Part shown: one piece after another, positions 28,285 through 36,677 of the stretch | Layout of the letters: every line of letters starts with the position of its first letter | How positions within the stretch are numbered: position 1 is the first letter of the stretch | NCBI GenBank assembly: GCA_012728835.1 | Contig: JAAYEJ010000053.1 | Coordinates: forward strand, 1-64,000 | From: Candidatus Brocadiaceae bacterium | Lineage (GTDB): Bacteria; Planctomycetota; Brocadiia; SM23-32 | DNA: 64,000 nt | Direction of reading: 5' to 3' | Notes under the pieces: model-generated | Database searches by the model: none | Told to the model about the DNA's origin: nothing | Seen by the model: only the letters and a program-made list of their open reading frames with translations | Made by a program: the position numbers and the translations under genes

Positions 28285-31200
28285 ACGTTACGCGCCTCGC
28301 CGTGCACCGTCCGGTTCTGACGACCATGGTCGCCCTGGTCGTGGTGATCCTCGGCGGCGTCTCGCTGGCGCGCCTGCCCGTGGACCTGATGCCGGACATC
28401 ACCTTCCCGACGCTGTCGGTCGCGACATCCTACGAGGATGCCAGCCCGGAGGAGATGGAGGAACTGGTCACACGGCCGACCGAACAGGCCCTGAGCGCCG
28501 TGCCCGGGGTCGAAGAGGTCAACTCGACCTCCGGCATGGGCACCAGTCAGGTGCGCCTATCGTTCGCCTGGGGCACCGACCTGGACGCGGCGGCCAATGA
28601 CATACGCGACCGCCTGGACCGGGTGATCGGGCGCCTGCCGGAGGATGCCGAGCGCCCGATGCTGCGCAAGTTCGACCTGGCCAGCTTCCCCATCATGGTC
28701 CTGGGCGCGTCCAGCCGCCTGGACCCCGTGGAGATGCGTCGGATCATCGACGACCGGATCAAGTACCGCCTCGAACGGGTGCCCGGGGTGGCGGCGATCG
28801 ACGTCTGGGGCGGGCGCGAGCGGGAGATCCACGTCAACCTGGACCCCGACCGGCTCAAGGGACTGGAGCTGTCCCTGGACCAGATCATCAGCCGCGTCCG
28901 TGCCGGCAACGTCAACGTGCCGGCCGGCAACATCGAGCGCGGCATCTACGACGTGCTCATCCGCACGCCCGGCGAGTACCGCAGCCTGGACGAGATCCGC
29001 AACACGGTCGTGACCGTGCGCGAGGGCGTGCCCGTGCTTTTGCGCGAGGTGGCGACCGTCGACGACACCTGGCCCCGGATCACCCGGATCGCGCGGGTGA
29101 ACCGCCAGAACGGCGTGCAGATGTCGGTGAACAAGCAGTCCGGCACGAACACCGTCGACGTGGCCCGGCGGGTGCGCAGGGAGCTGGTGCTCCTCGCTCG
29201 CGATATCCCGCAGATCCGCCTGGTGCCCATCACGGACTCGGCCGATTACATCGAGCGTTCGATCACGAATGTCGGGACCACGGCCATGTACGGCGGCCTT
29301 CTGGCCGTGCTGGTGCTGCTGGTCTTTCTGCGCAGCGTGCGCAGCACGGGCGTCATCGCCACGGCCATTCCGTTGTCGATCATCGCTACGTTCGCCCTGA
29401 TGTACTTCTGCGGGTTCACGCTCAACATCATGACGCTGGGCGGGCTGGCGCTGGGAATCGGCATGTTGGTGGACAACTCGATCGTCGTGCTGGAGAACAT
29501 CTACCGCCTGCACGAGTCCGGAGTGCCGGCCGAGCGCGCGGCCGTCGACGGCGCCGATGAGGTCGCGTCCGCCGTCATCGCCAGCACGCTCACGACGGTG
29601 GCCGTGTTCCTGCCCCTGGTGTTCATGCGCGGGATGTCCGGCGTGATGTTCCGCCAGTTGGCCTACGTGGTGGCGTTCGCGCTGCTCTGCTCGCTGGGGG
29701 TGGCCCTGACGGTGGTGCCGATGCTGGCCGCCCGGCTCTTCCGCGCCCCCCGCAGGGAGCATGCCGCCCACAGTGGGCTCCTCGAGAGAGCGCGCCGGAT
29801 GGGGACGGGCTTCACCGAGGGGATGGAGAGCGGCTACCGGAAGCTCCTGCACGCCGCGCTGGGGCACCGCCTGATCGCCGTTGCCGTGCCTGTGGCCATG
29901 CTGGTCGGCGCCCTTGCCCTGATTCCGCTGGTCGGCAGCGAACTGATGCCCGCCTCGGACGAGGGGGAGGTGCGGATCGACGGCGAGATGGAGGTGGGCA
30001 CGCGCGTGGACGTTGTGGACCGGCAGTTCAGGCGCATCGAGGCCATCGTCGCCGAGCAGGTGCCCGAGTTGCGGCACATGGTGACGGGCGTGGGCGGCGG
30101 CGGCTTTCGGGCGGCCGGCTCCCACACGGGCAACCTGCGCCTCTCCCTGGTGCCCGCTGCGCAGCGGGATCGCTCCAGCGAGGAGGTGTCGGCCGCCCTT
30201 CGCGCGGCGCTGTCCGGCATCCCGGGCATGACCGTCCGCGTCCGGGCGGGGCAGGGCATGATGCGGATGCGGGGCGGAGGCTCCTCGGAGGCGGTGCAGG
30301 TGGACGTGCGCGGGTATGAGCTGGACATCGGCGACGCGCTGGCCGCACGGGTCGAGGAGGTGCTCGCGGAGGTCCCCGGGGTGACGGACGTCCGCCTGGG
30401 CCGCGAGTCCGGCACCCCGGAGGAACTGGTCCGCGTCGACCGCCGGAAGGCCGCAGACATGAACGTCACCGTCGACGCCGTCGGCAACATGCTCCAGACC
30501 GTCCTCTCCGGCACGCGGGCCACCAACTACCGCGAGGGGGGGGACGAGTTCCCCGTCATCGTCAAGCTGAAGGACGCCGAGCGGATGGACCTGCGCGACC
30601 TGCTGGACCTGACGATCACGAACGCCGACGGCCAGCCGGTGGTGCTGCGGAACGTCGTGACCGTCGAGCCCGAGACCGGGCCCGTCCGCATCACTCGCAA
30701 GGACCAGGAACGCGTGGTGACCGTGTCGGCCAACATCAGCGGGCGGGACATGGGCAGCGTTGTCCGGGACGCGGCCGAGAAGCTCCGCTCGGTGCCCGTC
30801 CCCAGGGGGTTCAGCATCGCGTTCGTCGGCGACTACGAGGATCAGCAGGAAGCCTTCCGTGAACTGCTGCTGAGCATCATACTCGCCCTCATTCTCGTCT
30901 ACATGGTGATGGCCGCCCAGTACGAATCCCTGCGCGACCCCTTCGTCATCATGTTCTCCGTGCCGGAGGCCGCCATCGGCGTCATCCTGCTGCTGCTCCT
31001 GACGAACACGACCTTCAACATCCAGTCCTACATCGGCTGCATCATGCTGGGCGGCATCGTGGTCAACAACGCCATCCTGCTGGTCGATCAGACGAACCTG
31101 CTGCGCCGCCGCGACGGCCTGCCCCTTCGAGAGGCCATCGAAGAGGCCGCACGCCGCCGGTTGCGTCCGATCCTGATGACCGCCCTGACGACCAGCCTCG

Positions 31201-31364
31201 CGATGCTCCCGCTGGCGCTGGCGCTCAGCGAGGGCAGTGAGGCCCAGGCGCCGATGGCCCGGGCGCTGATCGGCGGGCTCCTCAGTTCCACGCTGATCAC
31301 CCTGGTCTTTGTGCCCGTCGTCTACTCCGTTTTCGAACGCAAGACGCCCGCCAACGATGAGTGA
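28281..31364 (+). CDS. RND family efflux permease (AcrB/SwrC type)
   Basis: A 1027-residue proton-driven exporter with the duplicated 12-segment RND layout. It opens with RLAVHRPVLTTMVALVVVIL and the periplasmic PDITFPTLSV block. The proton-relay helix reads LGIGMLVDNSIVVLENI. It therefore carries one Asp followed by Asn, as in the SwrC-like branch, rather than the Asp-Asp of AcrB. SALTTVAVFLPL-type sequence (here STLTTVAVFLPLVFMRG) is in the expected loop. The exported substrate is unknown. It overlaps the adaptor by 4 nt and the TolC gene by 8 nt, so the three form one operon. Confidence 0.94.
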   Translation: MNVTRLAVHRPVLTTMVALVVVILGGVSLARLPVDLMPDITFPTLSVATSYEDASPEEMEELVTRPTEQALSAVPGVEEVNSTSGMGTSQVRLSFAWGTDLDAAANDIRDRLDRVIGRLPEDAERPMLRKFDLASFPIMVLGASSRLDPVEMRRIIDDRIKYRLERVPGVAAIDVWGGREREIHVNLDPDRLKGLELSLDQIISRVRAGNVNVPAGNIERGIYDVLIRTPGEYRSLDEIRNTVVTVREGVPVLLREVATVDDTWPRITRIARVNRQNGVQMSVNKQSGTNTVDVARRVRRELVLLARDIPQIRLVPITDSADYIERSITNVGTTAMYGGLLAVLVLLVFLRSVRSTGVIATAIPLSIIATFALMYFCGFTLNIMTLGGLALGIGMLVDNSIVVLENIYRLHESGVPAERAAVDGADEVASAVIASTLTTVAVFLPLVFMRGMSGVMFRQLAYVVAFALLCSLGVALTVVPMLAARLFRAPRREHAAHSGLLERARRMGTGFTEGMESGYRKLLHAALGHRLIAVAVPVAMLVGALALIPLVGSELMPASDEGEVRIDGEMEVGTRVDVVDRQFRRIEAIVAEQVPELRHMVTGVGGGGFRAAGSHTGNLRLSLVPAAQRDRSSEEVSAALRAALSGIPGMTVRVRAGQGMMRMRGGGSSEAVQVDVRGYELDIGDALAARVEEVLAEVPGVTDVRLGRESGTPEELVRVDRRKAADMNVTVDAVGNMLQTVLSGTRATNYREGGDEFPVIVKLKDAERMDLRDLLDLTITNADGQPVVLRNVVTVEPETGPVRITRKDQERVVTVSANISGRDMGSVVRDAAEKLRSVPVPRGFSIAFVGDYEDQQEAFRELLLSIILALILVYMVMAAQYESLRDPFVIMFSVPEAAIGVILLLLLTNTTFNIQSYIGCIMLGGIVVNNAILLVDQTNLLRRRDGLPLREAIEEAARRRLRPILMTALTTSLAMLPLALALSEGSEAQAPMARALIGGLLSSTLITLVFVPVVYSVFERKTPANDE

Positions 31365-33036
31365 CACGATGCGCAGCCTGCCCGCCGCCCCGGCAAAGCG
31401 TGCACGGCCCGTCCTTCTGGCCCTTCTCGTCCTGCTGCCGGCCGCCGGGGCCTGCGCGCTGCAGGGCGACCTGCACGCCGAGGCGAAGCCCGCGGACGTC
31501 AGGATCGCGCCGACGCGGACGCCCGCCGACGCCCCCGCACGCGAGGCCCGGGACTCCGCCGATCCGCGTCCGATGGACGACGGGCCTCTGTCCATCGACG
31601 TACAGGATGCCATCCTGCTCGCGCTCGAGAACAACCGGGAGCTGTCGGTCCAGCGGCTCCGCCCGTCGATTCGCGAGACGTTCGAGGACGAGGAGCGGGC
31701 GGGCTTCGACCCCGTCCTTTCGGCCGCCGCCGCGTGGTCGCGCCGGGAGACGGACGGGGCCGGGGGCGCGAACCGCTCCGACGTGACCGGTACCGTCGAG
31801 CTGGGGCTCGGCGTCGACCAGGTGTTCCCGACGGGCACGGCCGTGGGGGTCTCCGCCACGGCCGACCGCACGGCCGCCTCCGGTGCGGCCGACCGGGCCG
31901 CCGCACGCGTGGGTGTGACGGTGGCACAGCCCGTTCTGCGCGGGCAGGGCTCGGACGTCAACCTGGCCTCCCTGCGCCAGGCACGCCTGGACACGCGCAT
32001 CACCGAGTATGAACTGCGCGGCTACGCCGAGGCGCTTGTGGCGCAGGTGGAGGAGACCTACTGGGACTGCGCGCTGGCGTCCGAGCAGATCGCCATCTTC
32101 GAGGATTCCCTCAGACTGGCCGAGCAGCAGCTCACCGAGACCGAGGAGCGTATCGCCGTCGGGACGCTGGGCGAGGTCGAACGGGCGCCGGCCCAGGCGG
32201 AGGTCGCCCAGCGGCGCGAGGGCCTGATCGCCGCCCGCGCGTCCCTGGCGACGACCCGTCTGCGGCTGCTTCGGCTGCTGAACGTCCCCGGGGACGACCC
32301 CTACGCCCGTGAGCTGCAGATGCGCGCGGAGCCTCCGATGGAGCGCGTGGAACTGGACGAAGTGGCCGCGCACGTGCAGGTTGCGTTGCGGATGCGGCCG
32401 GAGCTGAACCAGAGCCGCCTGGCCGTGCGGCGCGACGAACTGGAGGTCGTCCGGACGCGCAACGGGCTCCTGCCGCGCCTGGACCTGTTCCTGACCCTCG
32501 GCAAGAGCGGCTACGCACGGTCGTTCGGGGGGGCGGCGGGCGATCTGGACGGACACGGCTACGACGTCACGGTGGGCGCGGCGTTCGAGCGACCGTTCTT
32601 CAACCGCGCGGCCGAGGCCCGCCACCGGCGGGCCACTCTGAACCGGCGTCAGGCCGAGGCTGCCCTGGCGAATCTGGAGCAGCTTGTGGAACTCGACGTG
32701 CGCTCTGCGTACATCGCGGTTGAGCGCGCGAGCGAGGAGGTCGCGGCCACGGCCGTCACGCGGGCGTTCCGAGAGGAAGCCCTGCGCGCCGAGACGGAGA
32801 AGTTCCGCGTGGGCGCCTCGACGACGTTCCTGGTTGCGCAGGCGCAGCGCGACCTGTTGGCAAGCCGGATCGCCGAGCTGCAGGCGGCCGTGAGCTACCG
32901 CAAAGCCCTGGTCGACCTCTACCGTCTCGAGGGCTCCCTGCTGACCCGTCGGGGCATTGCGGCCCCGGGCGACGGCCCCCCGGACGGCCCCGCAGCACTG
33001 CTCCGGGGAGGCGCCGCCGCGCCCCCCAATGGGTAG
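31357..33036 (+). CDS. TolC-family outer membrane efflux protein
   Basis: A 559-residue outer-membrane channel protein with an N-terminal export signal (PVLLALLVLLPAAGACA). The two TolC repeats are visible: helix-rich segments around LAQVEETYWDCALASEQIAI and LNRRQAEAALANLEQLVELDVRSAYIAVE, with GLLPRLDLFLTLG at a strand start. I start at ATG 31357, overlapping the pump stop. An earlier in-frame ATG at 31309 is inside the pump gene. Cys near residue 33 could be a lipoprotein cysteine, but the lipobox is poor. The gene ends in a GC-rich hairpin-prone 36-bp gap facing the next gene. Confidence 0.9.
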   Translation: MSDTMRSLPAAPAKRARPVLLALLVLLPAAGACALQGDLHAEAKPADVRIAPTRTPADAPAREARDSADPRPMDDGPLSIDVQDAILLALENNRELSVQRLRPSIRETFEDEERAGFDPVLSAAAAWSRRETDGAGGANRSDVTGTVELGLGVDQVFPTGTAVGVSATADRTAASGAADRAAARVGVTVAQPVLRGQGSDVNLASLRQARLDTRITEYELRGYAEALVAQVEETYWDCALASEQIAIFEDSLRLAEQQLTETEERIAVGTLGEVERAPAQAEVAQRREGLIAARASLATTRLRLLRLLNVPGDDPYARELQMRAEPPMERVELDEVAAHVQVALRMRPELNQSRLAVRRDELEVVRTRNGLLPRLDLFLTLGKSGYARSFGGAAGDLDGHGYDVTVGAAFERPFFNRAAEARHRRATLNRRQAEAALANLEQLVELDVRSAYIAVERASEEVAATAVTRAFREEALRAETEKFRVGASTTFLVAQAQRDLLASRIAELQAAVSYRKALVDLYRLEGSLLTRRGIAAPGDGPPDGPAALLRGGAAAPPNG

Positions 33037-33072
33037 CGCCGGTCGGCGCCGCCCGGCCGGCGGGCCGGACGG

Positions 33073-34005
33073 TCAGGCGCCGCAGTTGCAGTTCCCGGCG
33101 TCCGGGTCCAGACCGAGCGTCGCCCAGACGCCCTCGGTCTCCTCGCAAAGCCCGACGGGGCAGACGTCGGCCAGGGCCTCGACGGCCGGGCGGTAGAGGC
33201 CCAGCCGGACCTCCAGCGGGTAGCGGGCCAGTTGGTGGCGGTCGGCCGGCTTCTCCAGGCCGGCGAACAGGCCGTTGTCGACGAAACGCCAGAGGTTCGC
33301 CTCCGCGCGCAGGGTCCCCAGCGTCACCCGTTCCGGCGCCAGCCGCCGGACCTGTTCGATGACCGCCGCGTAATCGAAGCCCGCGATCATGGGGTCGATA
33401 CGGATCCGCACGCGCCAGCCCTGATCCATGAGGCGCCGGGCCGCCTCCAGCCGGTCCTCTGCGGAGGCCGCGCCCGTCTCATACTCCGCGGCCGCATCGG
33501 GGGCATTCACGGAGAAGGAAACGATCACGTTCGCGCAGGGCGTCGTCTCGAACAGCGGCCCGCAGTCGCCGATGCCCCCCTTGGTCACGAGCAGCAGGCA
33601 GTGCGGGCGGCCCTTCGCCTCCGCCGCGGTTCGGAAGACCTCGACCAGCTTGCTCATGAGCGGGCGGTCGGGCTCGAAGGCGAGGCTGTCGGACAGGTTG
33701 CCCGTGTTCAGCGTGTAGGACTCCAGACCGTCGGTCGCGATCCAGTCGCGCACTTCGTCCATGATGCGCGCGGTGTTCGTGAACGCCTGTGCGCCGTCCA
33801 GGTACCAGAACGACGACTTCAGGTAGCAGTAGCTGCACTGCGGTGCGAACGTGCAGCCGTTTGCGTGCGCGAGCACGTAGAAGTTGGGGCAGACGGTGCC
33901 CGCGGGCGTTGTACGGAACACCTCGACGAACTGCGTCTGGCGTTCGCGCAGGGTGCAGGACGGTGCGTTGTCTCGGCTCAAAACGGGTACCCTCCCCTCA
34001 GTCAA
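33073..34005 (-). CDS. Spore-photoproduct-lyase-like radical SAM protein
   Basis: A 310-residue radical SAM enzyme of the SplB/DNA-repair-photolyase-like group. The cluster cysteines are in the segment GCTFAPQCSYCYLKSSFW. Further SPL-like blocks are SYTLNTGNLSDSLAFEP, LLLVTKGG, VIVSFSVNAPDAAAEYE and RVRIRIDPMIAGFDY. The C-terminus ends NCNCGA, possibly an added metal site. The frame has no ATG or GTG early, so TTG 34005 is used. It overlaps the upstream stop by 8 nt, which supports coupling with the metallohydrolase. UV-lesion repair is possible, but many relatives are uncharacterised. Confidence 0.8.
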   Translation of the reverse strand: MTEGRVPVLSRDNAPSCTLRERQTQFVEVFRTTPAGTVCPNFYVLAHANGCTFAPQCSYCYLKSSFWYLDGAQAFTNTARIMDEVRDWIATDGLESYTLNTGNLSDSLAFEPDRPLMSKLVEVFRTAAEAKGRPHCLLLVTKGGIGDCGPLFETTPCANVIVSFSVNAPDAAAEYETGAASAEDRLEAARRLMDQGWRVRIRIDPMIAGFDYAAVIEQVRRLAPERVTLGTLRAEANLWRFVDNGLFAGLEKPADRHQLARYPLEVRLGLYRPAVEALADVCPVGLCEETEGVWATLGLDPDAGNCNCGA

Positions 34006-34684
34006 GGCACAGCATCTCTCCCGGCGCCAGGACCGCCAGGCCGTCCGGGACGTGGTCGCAGAGATCCGGCAGGAACGTCCCGGCCGCGTGCCTGCGCCGT
34101 TCGTCGGCGTCCAGGTGGATCAGCACGTAGCGCCGCGGGGCCAGCGTCTCGATGAACGCCACCCAGCCGCCGCCCCACCAGGGCCCGATCAGCAGGACGT
34201 CGAGCGCGCCGAGTGCGGCCGCGTCGATGCGGCTCGTGTCCTCGTTGTCGCCGTCATGGAAGAACCGGAACCCGGCCGTCTCGACCAGGTACGAGTTGTG
34301 GTCGCGTGTGTGGAACGTGCGCAAGGCGGTCACCCGTGCGGACGGCAACTGCCGGCAGACGCTTCGGGCGCATTCGCCCGCAGGGGCAAGCGGCGGCTCC
34401 ATCTCGCAGAGCCGGTCGGCCGGCACCCTGTCCCGAAGCCGCCGGATCACCGAGCGCGGCCCGACGACGGTCGCGCCCGTGCGCCCGGCCGCATCGGCCA
34501 CTCGCCGGGCGTCGAAGTGGTCCCGATGCGCATGGGTGACCAGGATGAGGTCGGCCCGGTCGTCGCCCGGCACGGCCTGGCCGCCTTCGTCCGCCAGGCC
34601 GTGAAAGGCGTCGACGTAGACGACGGCGCCCGCCGCGGCGATGCACAGGCCGGCGTTGGAGATCAGCGTCACTTGGGCAGCCAT
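33998..34684 (-). CDS. Metallo-beta-lactamase-fold hydrolase (UlaG-like)
   Basis: A 228-residue metal-dependent hydrolase. The metal motif is THAHRDHFD (HxHxDH) at about residue 52, followed by TFHTRDHNSYLVE, FHDGDNED and a late VLIHLDADE. The arrangement fits the UlaG/YcfP-like single-domain branch. ATG 34684 begins MAAQVTLISNAGLC, a normal first strand for this fold. The longer open frame (from 34849) has an Arg/Gly-rich non-protein-like N-terminus. It is translationally coupled to the radical SAM gene. Confidence 0.78.
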   Translation of the reverse strand: MAAQVTLISNAGLCIAAAGAVVYVDAFHGLADEGGQAVPGDDRADLILVTHAHRDHFDARRVADAAGRTGATVVGPRSVIRRLRDRVPADRLCEMEPPLAPAGECARSVCRQLPSARVTALRTFHTRDHNSYLVETAGFRFFHDGDNEDTSRIDAAALGALDVLLIGPWWGGGWVAFIETLAPRRYVLIHLDADERRRHAAGTFLPDLCDHVPDGLAVLAPGEMLCLD

Positions 34685-34944
34685 GCAGGCAATCCGCCGG
34701 AACAGGGTCTCGAGGTGCTCCCGATGCCGAACGTCCCGATGCGGCCGACCGGCTCGACGGCAGGTCCTCATGTGCCATTCTACGGCCCCGTCGCGGCAGC
34801 GTCCAGGACAGCCGAGCCCCCCGGTGGGTGGCGCCGCGCGGGCCCCCACGGCGGCGGGGGGGGCAGGGGGGCATGCGCGGCCGGCGGGCGCTTCCGGCGG
34901 GTCTTCCTCGCGACGCCGATTTTACGAAAAACACGATTCAGGTA

Positions 34945-34972
34945 TTGACAACGCCGTGGCATACGTCATACT
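34945..34972 (+). promoter_or_regulatory. Sigma70-like promoter of the aminomutase operon
   Basis: TTGACA (34945-34950) and CATACT (34967-34972) are separated by 16 nt in the only A+T-rich part of this gap. The start site would be near 34979, about 255 nt ahead of the ATG at 35234. Confidence 0.6.
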
Positions 34973-35147
34973 AATGGGGATGATCTTGCCCGCCTGGTGA
35001 CAGGTGTAGTGGCAATGGCTGCAGCGGCAGACGGGCCGCTGTGCGTCCGAGGAACGAGCGCAGAGTGCGCCAAGACATGGGGGGACGGCTATCGGGTACC
35101 GCGACAACTGAGTAGAACGACCGTCGTGGCCGGCTGTCTGTCTTGAC

Positions 35148-35165
35148 GGTGTGCGCGTGCACACC
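35148..35165 (+). promoter_or_regulatory. Hairpin in aminomutase leader
   Basis: GGTGTGC and GCACACC pair as a 7-bp stem around a GCGT loop, about 70 nt before the start codon. It may affect translation or mark a regulatory element; function unknown. Confidence 0.4.
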
Positions 35166-35233
35166 GGTCCTCGAGTATGCGGCGTCCTTCCCCATCCCGA
35201 AGGCGCCAACCAGAGCGGGTGAGAAGACCAACG

Positions 35234-36580
35234 ATGAAGCACACGGACGATTCGACCGGAGAGGATTCCGACGACAGACCTCCATCGGATGCGGGCGGCA
35301 TAGCCGTCTGCCCCCGACCCACCGTTTCGGACGCCCCGTCTTTTGCGGCATTGATGGAGCGACCGGAGTGGGAAGACTGGCACTGGCAGATGCGCAGGCG
35401 CGTCCGGTCGCTCGCGCAACTGCAGCGGCTGTTTCCCGACCTGCCGACCTCCCTGGGGACGGCCGAGGCGATCGGCCGATTTCCCATGGCGATCACGCCG
35501 TACTACGCCTCCCTGATCCGTTCGCTGGACCCCGGCGATCCGATCCTGCAGATGTGCGTTCCGCAGGGGCGGGAATGCTGCGACCCGCCGCACCTGTGCA
35601 GCGACCCGCTGAAGGAAGACGACGACATGCCGGTGCCCGGGCTGGTGCACCGGTATGAGGACCGGGCACTGCTGCTGGCCACGACGGTGTGCGGCTCCTA
35701 CTGCCGCCACTGCACGCGCAAGCGCATCGCCGGGCAGCGCGAGACGACCGTCACGGCCGCTCAGCTTCGGGGCATCCGCACGTACCTGGAGGCCCATCCG
35801 GAGGTGCGCGACGTGATCGTGTCCGGAGGCGATCCGTTCACGATGGAGACGACAGCCCTGGAGGCCGTCCTGCAGACGGTGCGGGGCGTGCCCTCGGTGG
35901 ACGTCGTGCGCATCGGCACGCGCTGCCCGGTCGTCATGCCCATGCGGGTGACGGACGATCTGGTGGCCATGCTGCGCCGCTACCATCCGCTCTACGTCAA
36001 CACCCATTTCAACCATCCGGCCGAGCTGACGCCCCGTTCGATCGAGGCCTGCGAGCGCCTGGCCGACGCCGGCATCCCCATGGGCAACCAGTCGGTGCTG
36101 CTGCGAGGCGTCAACGATTCACCGCAGATTCTGGAGGCGCTGTTCCGCGGCCTGCTGCGTATTCGCGTGCGCCCGTACTACCTGTACCAGTGCGATCTGG
36201 TGCGCGGGGTCGAGCACTTCCGCACGCCCCTGGCCCGGGGCATCGAGATCATGGAGTACCTCCGCGGGCGCCTCAGCGGCCTGGCGATCCCGAGCTTCAT
36301 CGTCGATGCGCCGGACGGCGGCGGCAAGATCCCCGTCCTGCCCAACTACGTCGTCTCGGTGAGCCCCACGCATACCGTGCTGAGGAACTACCAGGGGGTG
36401 CTGGTCGCCTACCCGGAGCCCTCGGACACCCCTTGGCCGGCCGGTGAGGCGGACGCCTCGACCGCACCGACCGGCGTCTGGCATCTGGCCAGCGGCAACG
36501 CCCGCCACGTCGAGCCGGCGGTCCCGCGTCGCCGGCGGCGCAAGCCCGGGCCGGCCCACGGAGACCGGGCGGTGGGGTAG
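35234..36580 (+). CDS. kamA: Lysine 2,3-aminomutase (KamA family radical SAM)
   Basis: A 448-residue radical SAM/PLP enzyme that should convert L-lysine to beta-lysine. The cluster motif is C153-GSY-C157-RH-C160, followed by SGGDP at 197-201. The two Asp residues that hold the lysine side-chain amine in clostridial enzyme (D293, D330) are matched by D321 (YQCDLVRG) and D358 (IVDAPDGGGK), and the PLP lysine is K365. Glutamate aminomutases change those Asp residues, so lysine is the expected substrate. N-terminal EWEDWHWQMRRRVRS is also typical. The zinc-binding C-terminal cysteines of the clostridial enzyme are missing. Weak ribosome site at ATG 35234. Confidence 0.9.
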   Translation: MKHTDDSTGEDSDDRPPSDAGGIAVCPRPTVSDAPSFAALMERPEWEDWHWQMRRRVRSLAQLQRLFPDLPTSLGTAEAIGRFPMAITPYYASLIRSLDPGDPILQMCVPQGRECCDPPHLCSDPLKEDDDMPVPGLVHRYEDRALLLATTVCGSYCRHCTRKRIAGQRETTVTAAQLRGIRTYLEAHPEVRDVIVSGGDPFTMETTALEAVLQTVRGVPSVDVVRIGTRCPVVMPMRVTDDLVAMLRRYHPLYVNTHFNHPAELTPRSIEACERLADAGIPMGNQSVLLRGVNDSPQILEALFRGLLRIRVRPYYLYQCDLVRGVEHFRTPLARGIEIMEYLRGRLSGLAIPSFIVDAPDGGGKIPVLPNYVVSVSPTHTVLRNYQGVLVAYPEPSDTPWPAGEADASTAPTGVWHLASGNARHVEPAVPRRRRRKPGPAHGDRAVG

Positions 36581-36677
36581 CGCCGGGCCGCGTTCAACAA
36601 CGGTTCCATTCGAAGCCTTCCCGTGCGCGCGGCCCTCGACGCCGTGCGCACGGGCCCCCAGGCGGTGAGGGTGCACT

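Larger units (their letters stand above)
34685..35233. other. Divergent intergenic region, long leader of the aminomutase operon
   Basis: 549 bp with no recognisable protein. The part 34800-34910 is extremely G-rich on the plus strand (GGCGGCGGGGGGGGC near 34850). An A+T-rich dip at 34920-34980 holds the promoter at 34945-34972. After that comes a ~250-nt untranslated leader with a 7-bp hairpin at 35148-35165. I could not match this leader to a lysine or other known riboswitch. Confidence 0.55.

Noticed and set aside
28557-32003. 1148-residue open frame antisense to the RND pump and TolC genes
   Set aside because: Low-complexity composition, no motifs, fully overlapped by well-supported genes.
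34979-35233. Lysine riboswitch upstream of the aminomutase gene
   Set aside because: I could not find the conserved lysine-aptamer core or its five-helix arrangement.
35234-36580. EpmB role (beta-lysylation of elongation factor P)
   Set aside because: No epmA-type lysyl-tRNA-synthetase paralogue or efp gene adjacent, and the neighbours are ATP-grasp ligases.
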